A DNA stretch of 37,904 nt. It comes from Anaerolineaceae bacterium UBA2260. Lineage in GTDB: Bacteria; Chloroflexota; Anaerolineae; Anaerolineales; Anaerolineaceae. How positions within the stretch are numbered: position 1 is the first letter of the stretch; each line of letters begins with the position of its first letter. Below the pieces are notes generated by a model. The model did not search any database and was not told where the DNA came from. It saw nothing but the letters and a program-made list of their open reading frames with translations. A program made the position numbers and the translations under genes. Location of the stretch: positions 1 to 37,904 of the forward strand of contig DDXM01000064.1 of assembly GCA_002347485.1 (NCBI GenBank), written 5' to 3'. Positions 16,872 to 24,798 of this stretch are shown piece by piece.

Positions 16872-17624
16872 TTAATAAGCAGTGAATTTAATGCGTCGGA
16901 ATCTTTCAAAAAACGCGGGTTCACCCGTTGAGGGATCTTTTTCGAATTGGGAGCGGTAATTGGCTTTCAACTCATCTCGTGTGAATCTCAATTGGGACTG
17001 GTGGCATAAAAGCGCGTCAATCTTAATCTCCAACGTTTCTGTCACATTTAAGGCGAGGTTTGGCTGTCCCGTCAGGCTCAACCAGATCTCTTCCACCTGG
17101 TGGGCGGGAATTTTCTCCTCTTCATTATCCAATAGGTAACCCGGGTTGCCAACGGCGGGGAAGATCGCATCCAGTACCACCTGTCCAGTCGCGCGATGAT
17201 CAGGGTGGTTGATACGATTATCTGCAGGAAATAAATTCGTTGGATCGCAGGAAACTACGATTTCCGGTTTGGATTCTCGAATTACCTTGATGATCTCATT
17301 ACGGAGCCTAAGATCAGCGACCAGATCCCCATCCATATGGTCCAGGAAACGAACGTTGGAGACGCCCAGTACACCAGCTGCGTTCAATTGTTCTTCCATG
17401 CGGATCCCCGCAGTCACCATTGGGTCATTATCAGCGTCCTGTGTTCCCCGTTGCCCTTTGGAAAGCAGGCAATAACTTACTTCGTGTCCCATGGCGGTCC
17501 ATCGGGCGATCGTTGCGCCGCAAAAGAATTCGGGGTCGTCGGGATGAGCGAGGATTACAAGGATCTTTTTACGTGTTTTCCAGCCTTCAGGCATGCAATC
17601 AGGAATATTTATTGCTTCTGACAT
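16872..17624 (-). CDS. PIG-L / LmbE-family N-acetylglucosaminyl deacetylase
   Basis: A 250-residue predicted zinc-dependent deacetylase of N-acetylglucosamine conjugates. The metal motif AHPDDPEF (His27, Asp29, Asp30) is near the N-terminus and a second metal-binding motif, NHPDHRATG, lies mid-protein; together they define the family. The substrate is unknown: members act in mycothiol or bacillithiol synthesis, GPI-like lipids or antibiotic pathways, and nothing next door settles it. The ATG at 17624 is preferred over a TTG at 17633. It overlaps the 3' end of ricT by 16 bases, so the two are likely co-transcribed. After its stop comes an AT-rich 112-base gap holding the korAB promoter; no strong terminator is visible between. 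Confidence 0.85.
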   Translation of the reverse strand: MSEAINIPDCMPEGWKTRKKILVILAHPDDPEFFCGATIARWTAMGHEVSYCLLSKGQRGTQDADNDPMVTAGIRMEEQLNAAGVLGVSNVRFLDHMDGDLVADLRLRNEIIKVIRESKPEIVVSCDPTNLFPADNRINHPDHRATGQVVLDAIFPAVGNPGYLLDNEEEKIPAHQVEEIWLSLTGQPNLALNVTETLEIKIDALLCHQSQLRFTRDELKANYRSQFEKDPSTGEPAFFERFRRIKFTAY

Positions 17625-18523
17625 TGTCCGCAACCACCGCCGCCATGATTTGCCACAAAGGATGCGGCAGCTTTGTTGAGTGAATCAGCATCCTCGAGTA
17701 ATTGAAGATCGCTCATGGGATACTGGCGTTTGCCGCGTTCTGGTAATTCCACGGTGATCATACCGCTCAAAGGCTGCACATCCACCACTTTTCCTTCTCC
17801 CTCAGGTGTCATCACTTTTTTGTTCCGTTTTGGCAGGGCTTTACGTGCTTCGCGATAGTGTTCATATTCATAGATCAGGCAGCAACGTAACCTGCCGCAC
17901 ATACCTGTGATCTCGGCGGGTGTGAGCGAGATTCCTTGCTCCTTGGCCATCTTGATCGAAATGGAACTGAACTCGGTGATAAAACGTGTGCAGCAACGGG
18001 TCTCGAGTCCGCAAGCCCCCATGCCGCCCATGAGTTTTGCCACATCACGCGGGCCGATCTGCCGAAATTCGACCTGTGCGGGCGCAAAAAGTTTCTGCAT
18101 GTCAGATCGCAGTGATTTTAACTCCACCTTTTCCTCGGTATCGCTGCTGAAAAGAATGGTTAGACGGGTTCCGTCGAAACTGTATTCACTATTGACGATC
18201 TTAATGTGATTAAGGCGCAGTTCTTTAGCGCGTTCTTTGCATTTCTCGACCACCTCAGGTTCTTTGTTCTGCCATGCCTGACGCTGAATCAGGTCCTTGG
18301 GTGTCGCCAGGCGGTCCAATGGTTTCCACGTGGTCTCCGTGGACTCAGCATCTGGCTTCACGAAGTTCACAACCTCCCCCAATTGCCACCCGCGGCTGGT
18401 TTCCACCAATACCATGTCGCCTTTTTGAATATTTTCGATCCTGGCGGCATCAAAATTGTAAACTTTGCCTACTTTTGAAAACCGGACCCCAACTATTTTT
18501 GGTTCCGTGTTATTTTCTGTCAT
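17609..18523 (-). CDS. ricT: PSP1-domain protein, RicT/YaaT-like
   Basis: A 304-residue homologue of B. subtilis RicT (YaaT), a member of the RicA-RicF-RicT complex that carries Fe-S clusters and affects RNase Y-dependent mRNA processing. The PSP1 core is recognisable: CGLETRCCTRF (Cys171, 177, 178) and MCGRLRCCLIYEYE (Cys209, 214, 215), with the C-terminal TPEGEGKVVDVQ strand. A tail after residue 290 ends HGGGGCGQC (Cys298, Cys301), an extra CxxC beyond the core. ATG at 18523 with AAGGAAAC 5 bases upstream. PSP1 genes more usually sit beside holB or tmk; here it lies between Nuo-linked genes and a deacetylase. Partners RicA and RicF are not in the window. Confidence 0.85.
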   Translation of the reverse strand: MTENNTEPKIVGVRFSKVGKVYNFDAARIENIQKGDMVLVETSRGWQLGEVVNFVKPDAESTETTWKPLDRLATPKDLIQRQAWQNKEPEVVEKCKERAKELRLNHIKIVNSEYSFDGTRLTILFSSDTEEKVELKSLRSDMQKLFAPAQVEFRQIGPRDVAKLMGGMGACGLETRCCTRFITEFSSISIKMAKEQGISLTPAEITGMCGRLRCCLIYEYEHYREARKALPKRNKKVMTPEGEGKVVDVQPLSGMITVELPERGKRQYPMSDLQLLEDADSLNKAAASFVANHGGGGCGQCQKQ

Positions 18524-18602
18524 GCCGTTTCCTTTGCCTGCGCTAACTGACGCAATCCTTCAGTATTACACAATATGATTAACATCCGTCCATCACGAAA
18601 AA

Positions 18603-18926
18603 CTATTGGTATTTTTCGAGGTACTCCTCAATATCCTGTTTCGTGGTATTGAAAAGCTCGATCAGTTCCTCATCGGTATTCCTATATCGGCGAATCGTCA
18701 ACATGGCGCAGTGCCGGCAACCTCGCATCGCTCGGAAGGAATCCGCGTTGCACGCGGAACAACTCCCAAGCTTGACCATCATCAAACTGAAAGCCACCAG
18801 GTCACGGTCCTCAACATCTGGTGAAGTCAGGTGGTCAATCAACAGTGCCCATTTTTCACCGCGTAAATCCCGTAAAGATGGGATCACACGGATGGGGAAC
18901 AAGATCTCGGTATCAGAATTTAACAT
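18603..18926 (-). CDS. Small CxxC-CxxC protein, unknown function
   Basis: A 107-residue protein I do not recognise by name. It has two cysteine pairs, Cys56/Cys59 (CSAC) and Cys70/Cys73 (CRHC), spaced as in a small zinc or Fe-S site, followed by a basic stretch and an acidic C-terminal helix (ELIELFNTTKQDIEEYLEKY). The N-terminal third is predicted alpha/beta with a PSLRDLRG-WALLIDHLTS pattern. It starts 2 bases after the nuoI stop, with no strong Shine-Dalgarno sequence, so it is almost certainly translated from the nuo transcript. A role in assembling or regulating the Nuo module is inference from position only. Confidence 0.7.
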   Translation of the reverse strand: MLNSDTEILFPIRVIPSLRDLRGEKWALLIDHLTSPDVEDRDLVAFSLMMVKLGSCSACNADSFRAMRGCRHCAMLTIRRYRNTDEELIELFNTTKQDIEEYLEKYQ

Positions 18927-18928
18927 CT

Positions 18929-19507
18929 TTATGTAGTTGCTCTTGCCTGCGCCTTGGCAGCTCTCGCAATCTCCTCTGCCTGATAATTCACCGGTCGAAT
19001 TGTAGCATAGTATTCAAGCGGTTTTCCCAGCTTCTCTTTTGGAAAAATGTGGGTCTCACCGCGTTCATACGTGGCAATATGGAAATCATGGTCCATTTTA
19101 ATCGCATCGAAGGGGCAAAACTCAGCGCAACTGCCGCAGTTCATGCACTTGTCAATGTCAATGTAGAATTCCGCTGATTCCGTTATCGGTCGCCCCGTCT
19201 CCGGATCCTTGGCACGTGTGATCCAGATGCACTGGGTGGGACAAACCTTGGAGCAAATTCCGCAGGCTGTACACCTGTATGTCCGTTGACCCTCTTCATC
19301 CAAAGTGTAGACCAGGAATGGGATGACCCGGAATTCTTCCGGGATCGTAACAGATTCTTCAGGATATTGAATGGTGAACAAACCATCCGCAGTAATTTGC
19401 CCTCTACGGGCTTTGGATTTCTTCCCACCGATAATATCCACCAGGTAGGTGGCGAAAAAATGCTTGAAGGTAAGCAGCAATCCTTTTACAAGTCCAAGTC
19501 CATTCAT
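18929..19507 (-). CDS. nuoI: NADH-quinone oxidoreductase subunit I
   Basis: A 192-residue 2x[4Fe-4S] ferredoxin-like subunit that carries electrons to NuoB in complex I. The two binding motifs are clear: Cys79, 82, 85, 89 (CTACGICSKVCP) and Cys121, 124, 127, 131 (CMNCGSCAEFCP). The N-terminal amphipathic helix (VKGLLLTFKHFFATYL) is typical for docking to the membrane arm. The ATG at 19507 has a strong AGGAGGAG upstream. It follows nuoCD by 15 bases. NuoI normally sits between nuoH and nuoJ; neither is present here. Confidence 0.93.
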   Translation of the reverse strand: MNGLGLVKGLLLTFKHFFATYLVDIIGGKKSKARRGQITADGLFTIQYPEESVTIPEEFRVIPFLVYTLDEEGQRTYRCTACGICSKVCPTQCIWITRAKDPETGRPITESAEFYIDIDKCMNCGSCAEFCPFDAIKMDHDFHIATYERGETHIFPKEKLGKPLEYYATIRPVNYQAEEIARAAKAQARATT

Positions 19508-19522
19508 CTATTCTCCTCCTGC

Positions 19523-21268
19523 TTATCGGTCGACCTCGCCGAGCACTACATCCACCGCGCCGAGTATGGTCACGGCGTCTGCGATCTTCCCACCCACACA
19601 CATCTTTTCCAGGCTCGTCGTGCTCATCAGCGATGGAGAGCGGACATGATACCGTTTCGGATTGTTCTTGCCATCAGAAACGACATAATAGCCAAGCTCG
19701 CCGCGTGGACCTTCAACCCTGCCATAAGCTTCGCCAGGTGGCACCCTTACCGCGTACTGCACCTTTCCAGTCTGGATGGGGCCATCGGGGATCTGTTTGA
19801 TCACCTGTTTGAGGATGCGCAGGCTCTGCCTGATCTCAGCCAACCTCACCAGGTAGCGGTCATAAACATCGCCATGATTTTGATAACAGACGTCAAATTC
19901 CAAACGGTCGTAAATACTGTATGGATCAACTTTGCGAATATCGTAAGGCACGCCGGACGCGCGTAAACTGGGTCCACTCGCCGAGTAATTGATCGCCTCC
20001 TCAGCCGTCAACACACCCACTCCCTGGCAGCGCATCTTAACAATCTCGTTTTCGGTCAAATAGCGGTCGAGGTCATCAATCTTTCGCGGCAGCCGTTCTT
20101 CGACCATATATTTAACCTTGTTGAAATCATCTTCGGTGATATCGCGCACCACCCCGCCAAAACGGAAATAATTGCACATCATGCGCGAACCAGCGACAGA
20201 TTCAAAGATATCCAGGATAAGTTCTCGTTCTTCCAAAGCGTAAAGTGAAGGGGTAAAGAAAGCGCCAAGATCATTCAGCAAAAAACCTATCGCCATAGAG
20301 TGGCTGGCAATCCTGGTCAATTCCGCCATCATCACTCGCAGAAATTCGGCTCTTTCAGGCGGCTGGATACCCAGCAATTTTTCGACCGTGATGGCGTACC
20401 CGAAGTTATTGCTCATCGATGAAAGATAATCGAGCCGGTCGGTATAAGGCATGTTCTGCAGGAAGGTGTTACGCTCGCCGATCTTTTCATGATTGCGATG
20501 CAAATAGCCGATCACCGGTTTCAACGCCAACACTTTTTCACCTTCGAGCACCGCGGCCATGCGAAACACGCCGTGTGTTGAGGGATGCTGGGGACCGATA
20601 TTGACAACCAATTGCTCGACTTTCAGATCACCTGTATCCTGCGGAATTTGAGATTGTAGGAGTTTGTACACACTCTGGTCGGCTTCCGGTTCATAGATCT
20701 TCGGATCAAAGTCGCGTGGATACTGCACATTATCTTTGAACGGATTCCGATTTTCGATTCGTTCTCCCCTTCCTTCAGGCCAGCGGTTTTTGTATGGTTT
20801 GATATCTTCTTCATAAAATGGTTCTTTCCAATCCTTGCGCAAAGGATGACCTTCAAAACCTTCCCACAACAACAATCGACGCAGGTCTGGGTGCCCAGCG
20901 AATTTGATGCCGAACATGTCCCAAACTTCGCGTTCCTGGAAGTCCGCACCGCGATAGATCGAGTACAGGCTCGGGACGACCGGTTCATCCCTTTTGGTAA
21001 ATACCTTAAATTCGATGATCTCCCCACCAGTGGATTTAAATAAGTGATAGATGACCTCCAACTGGTCTTCAGGATAATCATCGACGGCGGTGAGATTGGA
21101 AAGGTAATCATAGCCCTTCTTATCATGCAGGTAGGTCACCACATCCACCAGCGCAGAGGAGTTCACGATCACGCCCTTGAAACCGGGACGCGATTCGATC
21201 TCAATTTGCTGCGGAAACTCCGCCATCAACTCGTTATAAATCGGAGCGAGAACTGGTTGATCGCTCAT
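19523..21268 (-). CDS. nuoCD: NADH-quinone oxidoreductase fused subunits C/D
   Basis: A 581-residue fusion. Residues about 1-165 are NuoC (30 kDa subunit: EREVWDMFGIKFAGHPDLRR and LLWEGFEGHPLRKD). A short linker follows, then residues about 215-581 are NuoD (49 kDa subunit: NIGPQHPSTHGVFR, VIGYLHRNHEKIGERN, and a C-terminal VRSPSLM, the hydrogenase-like large subunit that forms the quinone site with NuoB). Fused NuoCD is known in several phyla. The start ATG overlaps the nuoB stop (ATGA at 21265-21268), so translation is coupled. No NiFe-binding cysteines are seen in the NuoD part, so it is not a hydrogenase large subunit. Confidence 0.93.
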   Translation of the reverse strand: MSDQPVLAPIYNELMAEFPQQIEIESRPGFKGVIVNSSALVDVVTYLHDKKGYDYLSNLTAVDDYPEDQLEVIYHLFKSTGGEIIEFKVFTKRDEPVVPSLYSIYRGADFQEREVWDMFGIKFAGHPDLRRLLLWEGFEGHPLRKDWKEPFYEEDIKPYKNRWPEGRGERIENRNPFKDNVQYPRDFDPKIYEPEADQSVYKLLQSQIPQDTGDLKVEQLVVNIGPQHPSTHGVFRMAAVLEGEKVLALKPVIGYLHRNHEKIGERNTFLQNMPYTDRLDYLSSMSNNFGYAITVEKLLGIQPPERAEFLRVMMAELTRIASHSMAIGFLLNDLGAFFTPSLYALEERELILDIFESVAGSRMMCNYFRFGGVVRDITEDDFNKVKYMVEERLPRKIDDLDRYLTENEIVKMRCQGVGVLTAEEAINYSASGPSLRASGVPYDIRKVDPYSIYDRLEFDVCYQNHGDVYDRYLVRLAEIRQSLRILKQVIKQIPDGPIQTGKVQYAVRVPPGEAYGRVEGPRGELGYYVVSDGKNNPKRYHVRSPSLMSTTSLEKMCVGGKIADAVTILGAVDVVLGEVDR

Positions 21269-21930
21269 TGTGGTTCTCCTTCTGTGCCCGCATCCTCAGC
21301 AGGAATTTCCAGCGGTTTATGGGTTTCCTCGTAAATCAGATCCATTTTTCTGGGATCGAACACATCCGGTCCGAGGACAGGAATCGGTACCTCCACTTCC
21401 TTCCCCTTCGAGTACCAACCGGCCTCTTTCATACTTTCATTCTTGACCTTGTTCTGCAACGTGATCAAGCCATTGAGCAACCCTTGCGGTGTGGGCGGAC
21501 ACCCGGCGATATAGACGTCCACCGGGATGTACGTATCGATCCCGGGTACAACGTTATAGCCTTCTTTGAAAGGCCCACCACCGCTGGCGCAGGATCCCAT
21601 CGCGATTACGTATTTGGGCACTGACATCTGGTTATACAGGCGTACGATCGGGGGGAGCATTTTCTTGGTTACTGTGCCCGCTACGATCATCACATCCGCC
21701 TGGCGCGGACTTGGGCGCATCACTTCCATGCCAAAACGCGAAAAGTCATAACGGCTGGCAGCCGTGCAGATCATTTCGATCGCGCAACAGGCCAGACCGA
21801 ACATCATCGGCCACATGGAGTTACTGCGGCCCCAATTATAGATGCGCTCGAGCGTCGTGATCGTCACCTGCTGGCGCAGCTCTGCCGGAATTTCGATCCC
21901 CGGTCGGTTAATGTCCTGGTTGGCTTCCAT
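21265..21930 (-). CDS. nuoB: NADH-quinone oxidoreductase subunit B
   Basis: A 221-residue subunit carrying the terminal cluster N2. Its ligands are visible: tandem Cys48-Cys49 (GLACCAIEM), Cys114 (MGSCASGGGP) and Cys144 (IAGCPPTPQG). The ATG at 21930 is chosen because GAGGTG stands a few bases upstream; the in-frame GTG at 21936 lies within that Shine-Dalgarno sequence. It is the first gene of the nuoB-nuoCD-nuoI unit, with a good promoter right upstream. NuoA, which usually precedes nuoB, is absent: the upstream neighbour is a divergent regulator. Confidence 0.94.
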   Translation of the reverse strand: MEANQDINRPGIEIPAELRQQVTITTLERIYNWGRSNSMWPMMFGLACCAIEMICTAASRYDFSRFGMEVMRPSPRQADVMIVAGTVTKKMLPPIVRLYNQMSVPKYVIAMGSCASGGGPFKEGYNVVPGIDTYIPVDVYIAGCPPTPQGLLNGLITLQNKVKNESMKEAGWYSKGKEVEVPIPVLGPDVFDPRKMDLIYEETHKPLEIPAEDAGTEGEPQ

Positions 21931-21957
21931 AGTCACCTCACTTATTGGAATAGTTAA

Positions 21958-21985
21958 ATTTTATGCTGTTCATTTCTTGTGTCAA
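21958..21985 (-). promoter_or_regulatory. Promoter of the nuoB operon
   Basis: Minus strand: perfect TTGACA at 21985-21980, a 16-bp spacer, and TAAAAT (5 of 6) at 21963-21958. Start predicted near 21951, about 20 bases before the nuoB ATG. Confidence 0.7.
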
Positions 21986-21988
21986 GCG

Positions 21989-21994
21989 TATAAT
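21989..21994 (+). promoter_or_regulatory. Probable -10 box of the divergent regulator gene
   Basis: TATAAT on the plus strand, 33 bases before the regulator ATG, with only a weak -35 match near 21967. It lies 4 bases beyond the -35 box of the nuoB promoter, so the two promoters are back to back and a protein bound here could affect both. Confidence 0.4.
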
Positions 21995-22026
21995 TGATAT
22001 AAATTTCTTTTTACTATTTAATCGCC

Positions 22027-22578
22027 ATGAATACATCAAATCAAATTCTCGATTATCTTACCCACCATCGCTCCGCCACAGTCATGGAATTGAGCCGTGC
22101 GCTTGATCTCACCAAGGCTGATATTCATTATCACATGAGGAAATTATTGAGCGAGGAAGCGGTAAAGGCTTGTGAACCTGATCTCCCACGAGGCGCAGGC
22201 CGTCCTGCGCGCAGCTTTCAACTGGTTGAAAACGCGCCACTTAAGTTAAACCGGCTGGTTGTTTCCGTACTTCTCACTCATGCCATTCAGCCATATCTAC
22301 TTCCGGGAGAAAACAAAAAGAACCTTGCCGACAAGGTCGCTATTGAAATCTTATCCTGTTGCCCTTCCTTCAAGAATAAATGTTCACCTGCTGTCAAGCT
22401 GAATTACCTGGTCGACGAACTTGGACCTTTGGGATTTGCCATACGTTGGGAAGCCAGTAAAAAAGGACCTCAAATATATTTCACCCACGAATCGCTGTCC
22501 CTATTGATTGACGACGCAGACCTGGTCAATGAGATTATGACCTCCCTGCTGCATGAAATCCTAAAAGAAACCGCCTGA
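22027..22578 (+). CDS. Winged-helix transcriptional regulator (COG2345/ArsR-like)
   Basis: A 183-residue protein with an N-terminal winged helix (about residues 5-65): ATVMELSRALDLTKADIHYHMRKL is the helix-turn-helix, and the wing ends in GAGRPARSFQL, the G-R-P-A-R-x-(Y/F) signature of COG2345 regulators such as SufR. The C-terminal domain has CCPSFKNKC (Cys pair plus Cys), but it lacks the His-Cys-Pro motif I expect near the end of Fe-S-binding SufR proteins, so cluster binding is uncertain. It diverges from nuoB over a shared 96-base promoter region, so nuo control is a reasonable guess. Its stop codon lies within the stem of the terminator shared with glmS. Confidence 0.75.
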   Translation: MNTSNQILDYLTHHRSATVMELSRALDLTKADIHYHMRKLLSEEAVKACEPDLPRGAGRPARSFQLVENAPLKLNRLVVSVLLTHAIQPYLLPGENKKNLADKVAIEILSCCPSFKNKCSPAVKLNYLVDELGPLGFAIRWEASKKGPQIYFTHESLSLLIDDADLVNEIMTSLLHEILKETA

Positions 22579-22591
22579 TTGCTCAGGCGGT
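22563..22591 (-). terminator. Rho-independent terminator of glmS
   Basis: Perfect 9-bp stem ACCGCCTGA / TCAGGCGGT (22570-22578 and 22583-22591) with a 4-base loop. On the minus strand it is followed by TTTCTTTT, a good terminator tail for glmS. On the plus strand the tail is poor. The stop codon of the regulator gene lies in the stem. Confidence 0.82.
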
Positions 22592-22597
22592 AATTTC

Positions 22598-24439
22598 TCA
22601 CTCCACGGTCACCGATTTTGCCAGGTTGCGCGGTTGGTCAACGTCCAACCCCCGCATCGAAGCGATGTGATAAGCGAGGATCTGCAATGGGATCGATGTG
22701 ATCACCGGGCTGAGCATCCAGGGAGTGTCCGGTACCCAGAGCACCCGGTCGACCAGAGATTGCACACGTTCATCCCCCTCGGTGGCCACGGCGATGACAA
22801 TTCCGCCGCGAGCCTTCGCCTGCTCGATCTGCGAAATCATCTTTTCGTACCACGGATCCCGCGTGGCGATCGCCAGCACAGGCATATCCTTGTCGATCAG
22901 CGCGATCGGGCCATGTTTCATCTCCCCGGCCGGGTAAGCTTCAGCATGGATGTAGGAGATTTCTTTTAACTTCAACGCGCCCTCATATGCGATTGGCATA
23001 TTGATTCCGCGACCCAGATAGAGCATATCCCGGTTATCTTTAAGCAATTCAGCGACTTCCTCCACCTCGCTTTCGCGGTCCAGGCAGCGCCCGGCCAGTT
23101 CCGGTACCAGGCGCAGGTCTTTCACGAGGCGCCGGCGGTCCTTCGCCGGAAGCGTGCCCCGCATATCCGCCAGCAGAACCGCCAGCATGTACAGATCAAC
23201 CAATGGCGCAGTGAATGCCTTGGTCGATGCTACGCCAATCTCGGGTCCAGTCTGCATGGAAATGTAGCCATCTGCGACGCGCATCGCTTGTGAACCGATC
23301 GCATTGACAATCGACCAGATGGCAGCGCCCTTCTTCCTGGCTTCTTCCATGGCAGCCAGTGTGTCCGCAGTTTCGCCGGATTGGCTGACCGCAATGACCG
23401 TGGTATGGGCGTCAATGATCGGGTCAGCATAACGAAATTCAGAGGCGATTTCCGCGTAAGCGGGAATACGCGCGATCCTTTCGATCAATATCCTGCCCAC
23501 CATGCCGGCGTTGTTAGCGGTACCGCACGCTGTCAGGATGATCTTCCTGATCGCTTTGGCTTTTTCAGGAGTCAGGTTTAATTCAGGCAGTCGGATGGTG
23601 CCATCAACAAAGTTCACCCGGCCAGCCAGCGTATCGGTGAGCGAGCGAACCTGCTCGTGGATCTCTTTCTGCATGAAATGCCGGTATTCGCCTTTTTCGG
23701 CTGAAACGGGATCCCAGGCAACCGTGGAGTACTGCGGGGTTACCTCCGCACCCTCAACGGTTGATACGCGGATACCCTGGCGCGTGACCACAGCCATCTG
23801 TCTGGACTCCAGGAAGATCAACTGCCGGGTGTGCTCGAGGATCGCTGGGATGTCAGAAGCTATGTAATTCTCGCCTTCCCCTCGCCCGATCACCACGCCA
23901 CCGGCGTTGCCTATGCGGGCAGCGATGATCTTATCTGGTTCGCGGGAAGAGAACACGACGATCCCATGTGCTCCTTTGAGCAGCTTCAGGGTTTTGCGTA
24001 CCGCTTTTTCGAGGTCGTTGCTGACTGAAAAATACTTATCGACCAGGTGTACGATAGTCTCAGTATCGGTGTCCGATTGGAAAACAACCCCCTCAGCCAG
24101 CAATTCTTCCTTTAATTCAATAAAATTCTCCACGATACCATTGTGAACTACCACCACCTCACCCGTGCTGGAGAGATGCGGGTGGGCATTGCGCGCCGAG
24201 GGCTCGCCGTGAGTCGCCCAGCGGGTATGGCCAATCCCCAGAGTCCCTGCGATGGGATCCGACTGGATGTTATTCTCCAGGTTGCCCAATTTACCAGCAT
24301 TTCGCCGCACCTCGATCTTGCCGTTGGTAAGAACCGCCAGACCAGCAGAGTCATACCCGCGATATTCCAGTTTCTTCAACCCGTTCAAAATGATCGGGGT
24401 CGCGTTCTTTTCCCCTATATATCCAACGATGCCGCACAT
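22598..24439 (-). CDS. glmS: Glutamine--fructose-6-phosphate aminotransferase (isomerizing)
   Basis: A 613-residue enzyme that makes glucosamine-6-phosphate from fructose-6-phosphate and glutamine, the first step of UDP-GlcNAc and peptidoglycan precursor synthesis. The N-terminal glutaminase domain starts MCGIVGYIG (catalytic Cys2) and contains TRWATHGEPSARNAHPH. Two sugar isomerase (SIS) domains follow, with CGTANNAG, VSQSGETADTLAAMEEA and YAYPAGE-like AEAYPAGEMKHGPIALI motifs. The C-terminus DQPRNLAKSVTVE is canonical. The ATG at 24439 has GGAGGATC upstream. Expression is probably controlled by the self-cleaving ribozyme in its leader (24469-24650), giving feedback by the enzyme's own product. 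Confidence 0.97.
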   Translation of the reverse strand: MCGIVGYIGEKNATPIILNGLKKLEYRGYDSAGLAVLTNGKIEVRRNAGKLGNLENNIQSDPIAGTLGIGHTRWATHGEPSARNAHPHLSSTGEVVVVHNGIVENFIELKEELLAEGVVFQSDTDTETIVHLVDKYFSVSNDLEKAVRKTLKLLKGAHGIVVFSSREPDKIIAARIGNAGGVVIGRGEGENYIASDIPAILEHTRQLIFLESRQMAVVTRQGIRVSTVEGAEVTPQYSTVAWDPVSAEKGEYRHFMQKEIHEQVRSLTDTLAGRVNFVDGTIRLPELNLTPEKAKAIRKIILTACGTANNAGMVGRILIERIARIPAYAEIASEFRYADPIIDAHTTVIAVSQSGETADTLAAMEEARKKGAAIWSIVNAIGSQAMRVADGYISMQTGPEIGVASTKAFTAPLVDLYMLAVLLADMRGTLPAKDRRRLVKDLRLVPELAGRCLDRESEVEEVAELLKDNRDMLYLGRGINMPIAYEGALKLKEISYIHAEAYPAGEMKHGPIALIDKDMPVLAIATRDPWYEKMISQIEQAKARGGIVIAVATEGDERVQSLVDRVLWVPDTPWMLSPVITSIPLQILAYHIASMRGLDVDQPRNLAKSVTVE

Positions 24440-24798
24440 TTGATCCTCCGATTAAACGCAAGAGTAAAGGGAGATCATTCATCTCCGTTGGAAAGGAAGG
24501 TTAAATCGTCATCCTGGAAATTTCAGGTCGTCAGACCTGGAGAGCATCCGCTGATCTCTCGATTTTCCCGGGTTTCCCGGTTAACTTTACCCCGCGGTAA
24601 AGAACCCTCTCCTCGTCAACCATGCATTGCTGCAGGTCCATGCGCTTTTCTTTCGTATGAGGATCTACTTTATTTCCTTTTCCACCCGCAATTATACCTT
24701 AACACAAATATCATCATCGGCAAGCAAAATACACAAATCATAAACCTGGTTGGTATAATGCCTGTTGAAATTAAATATATGTTAGAGACATTCGTGAA
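24440..24798. other. 359-base divergent intergenic region glmS / MFS
   Basis: The only gap over 300 bases. From left to right it holds the glmS ribosome binding site (GGAGG, minus), the glmS ribozyme (24469-24650, minus), a minus-strand TATAAT at 24696-24691 that could start the glmS leader near 24684, and a plus-strand TATAAT at 24754-24759 about 40 bases before the MFS start. Neither -10 box has a convincing -35 partner. A long plus-strand open frame across 24143-24802 is a shadow of glmS and the ribozyme, not a gene. Confidence 0.7.
24469..24650 (-). promoter_or_regulatory. glmS ribozyme (glucosamine-6-phosphate-activated self-cleaving riboswitch)
   Basis: The glmS leader reads like a glmS ribozyme (Rfam glmS class). 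Cleavage-site segment: A(24646)|GCGC. P1: 24637-24631 pairs with 24626-24619, with one bulged base, closed by a GCAA tetraloop. Then comes the near-invariant GTTGACGAGGAGAG. P2 pairs GGAGAG (24612-24607) with CTCTCC (24544-24539); the B. subtilis sequence, as I remember it, has GGGAGG/CCTCCC here, so pairing is kept with changed bases. The core GCGGATG is at 24551-24545. Two inserted hairpins lie between the P2 arms (24602-24585 and 24580-24568). P3 is 24539-24524 with a TGAC loop; P4 is GGAGAT/ATCTCC at 24486-24470. The ribosome binding site follows. Binding of GlcN6P would cause self-cleavage and loss of glmS mRNA. Confidence 0.9.

Noticed and set aside
19523..21268. NiFe-hydrogenase large subunit reading of NuoD
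   Set aside because: The CxxC pairs that bind NiFe are missing, and the NuoC fusion with NuoB and NuoI neighbours fits complex I.
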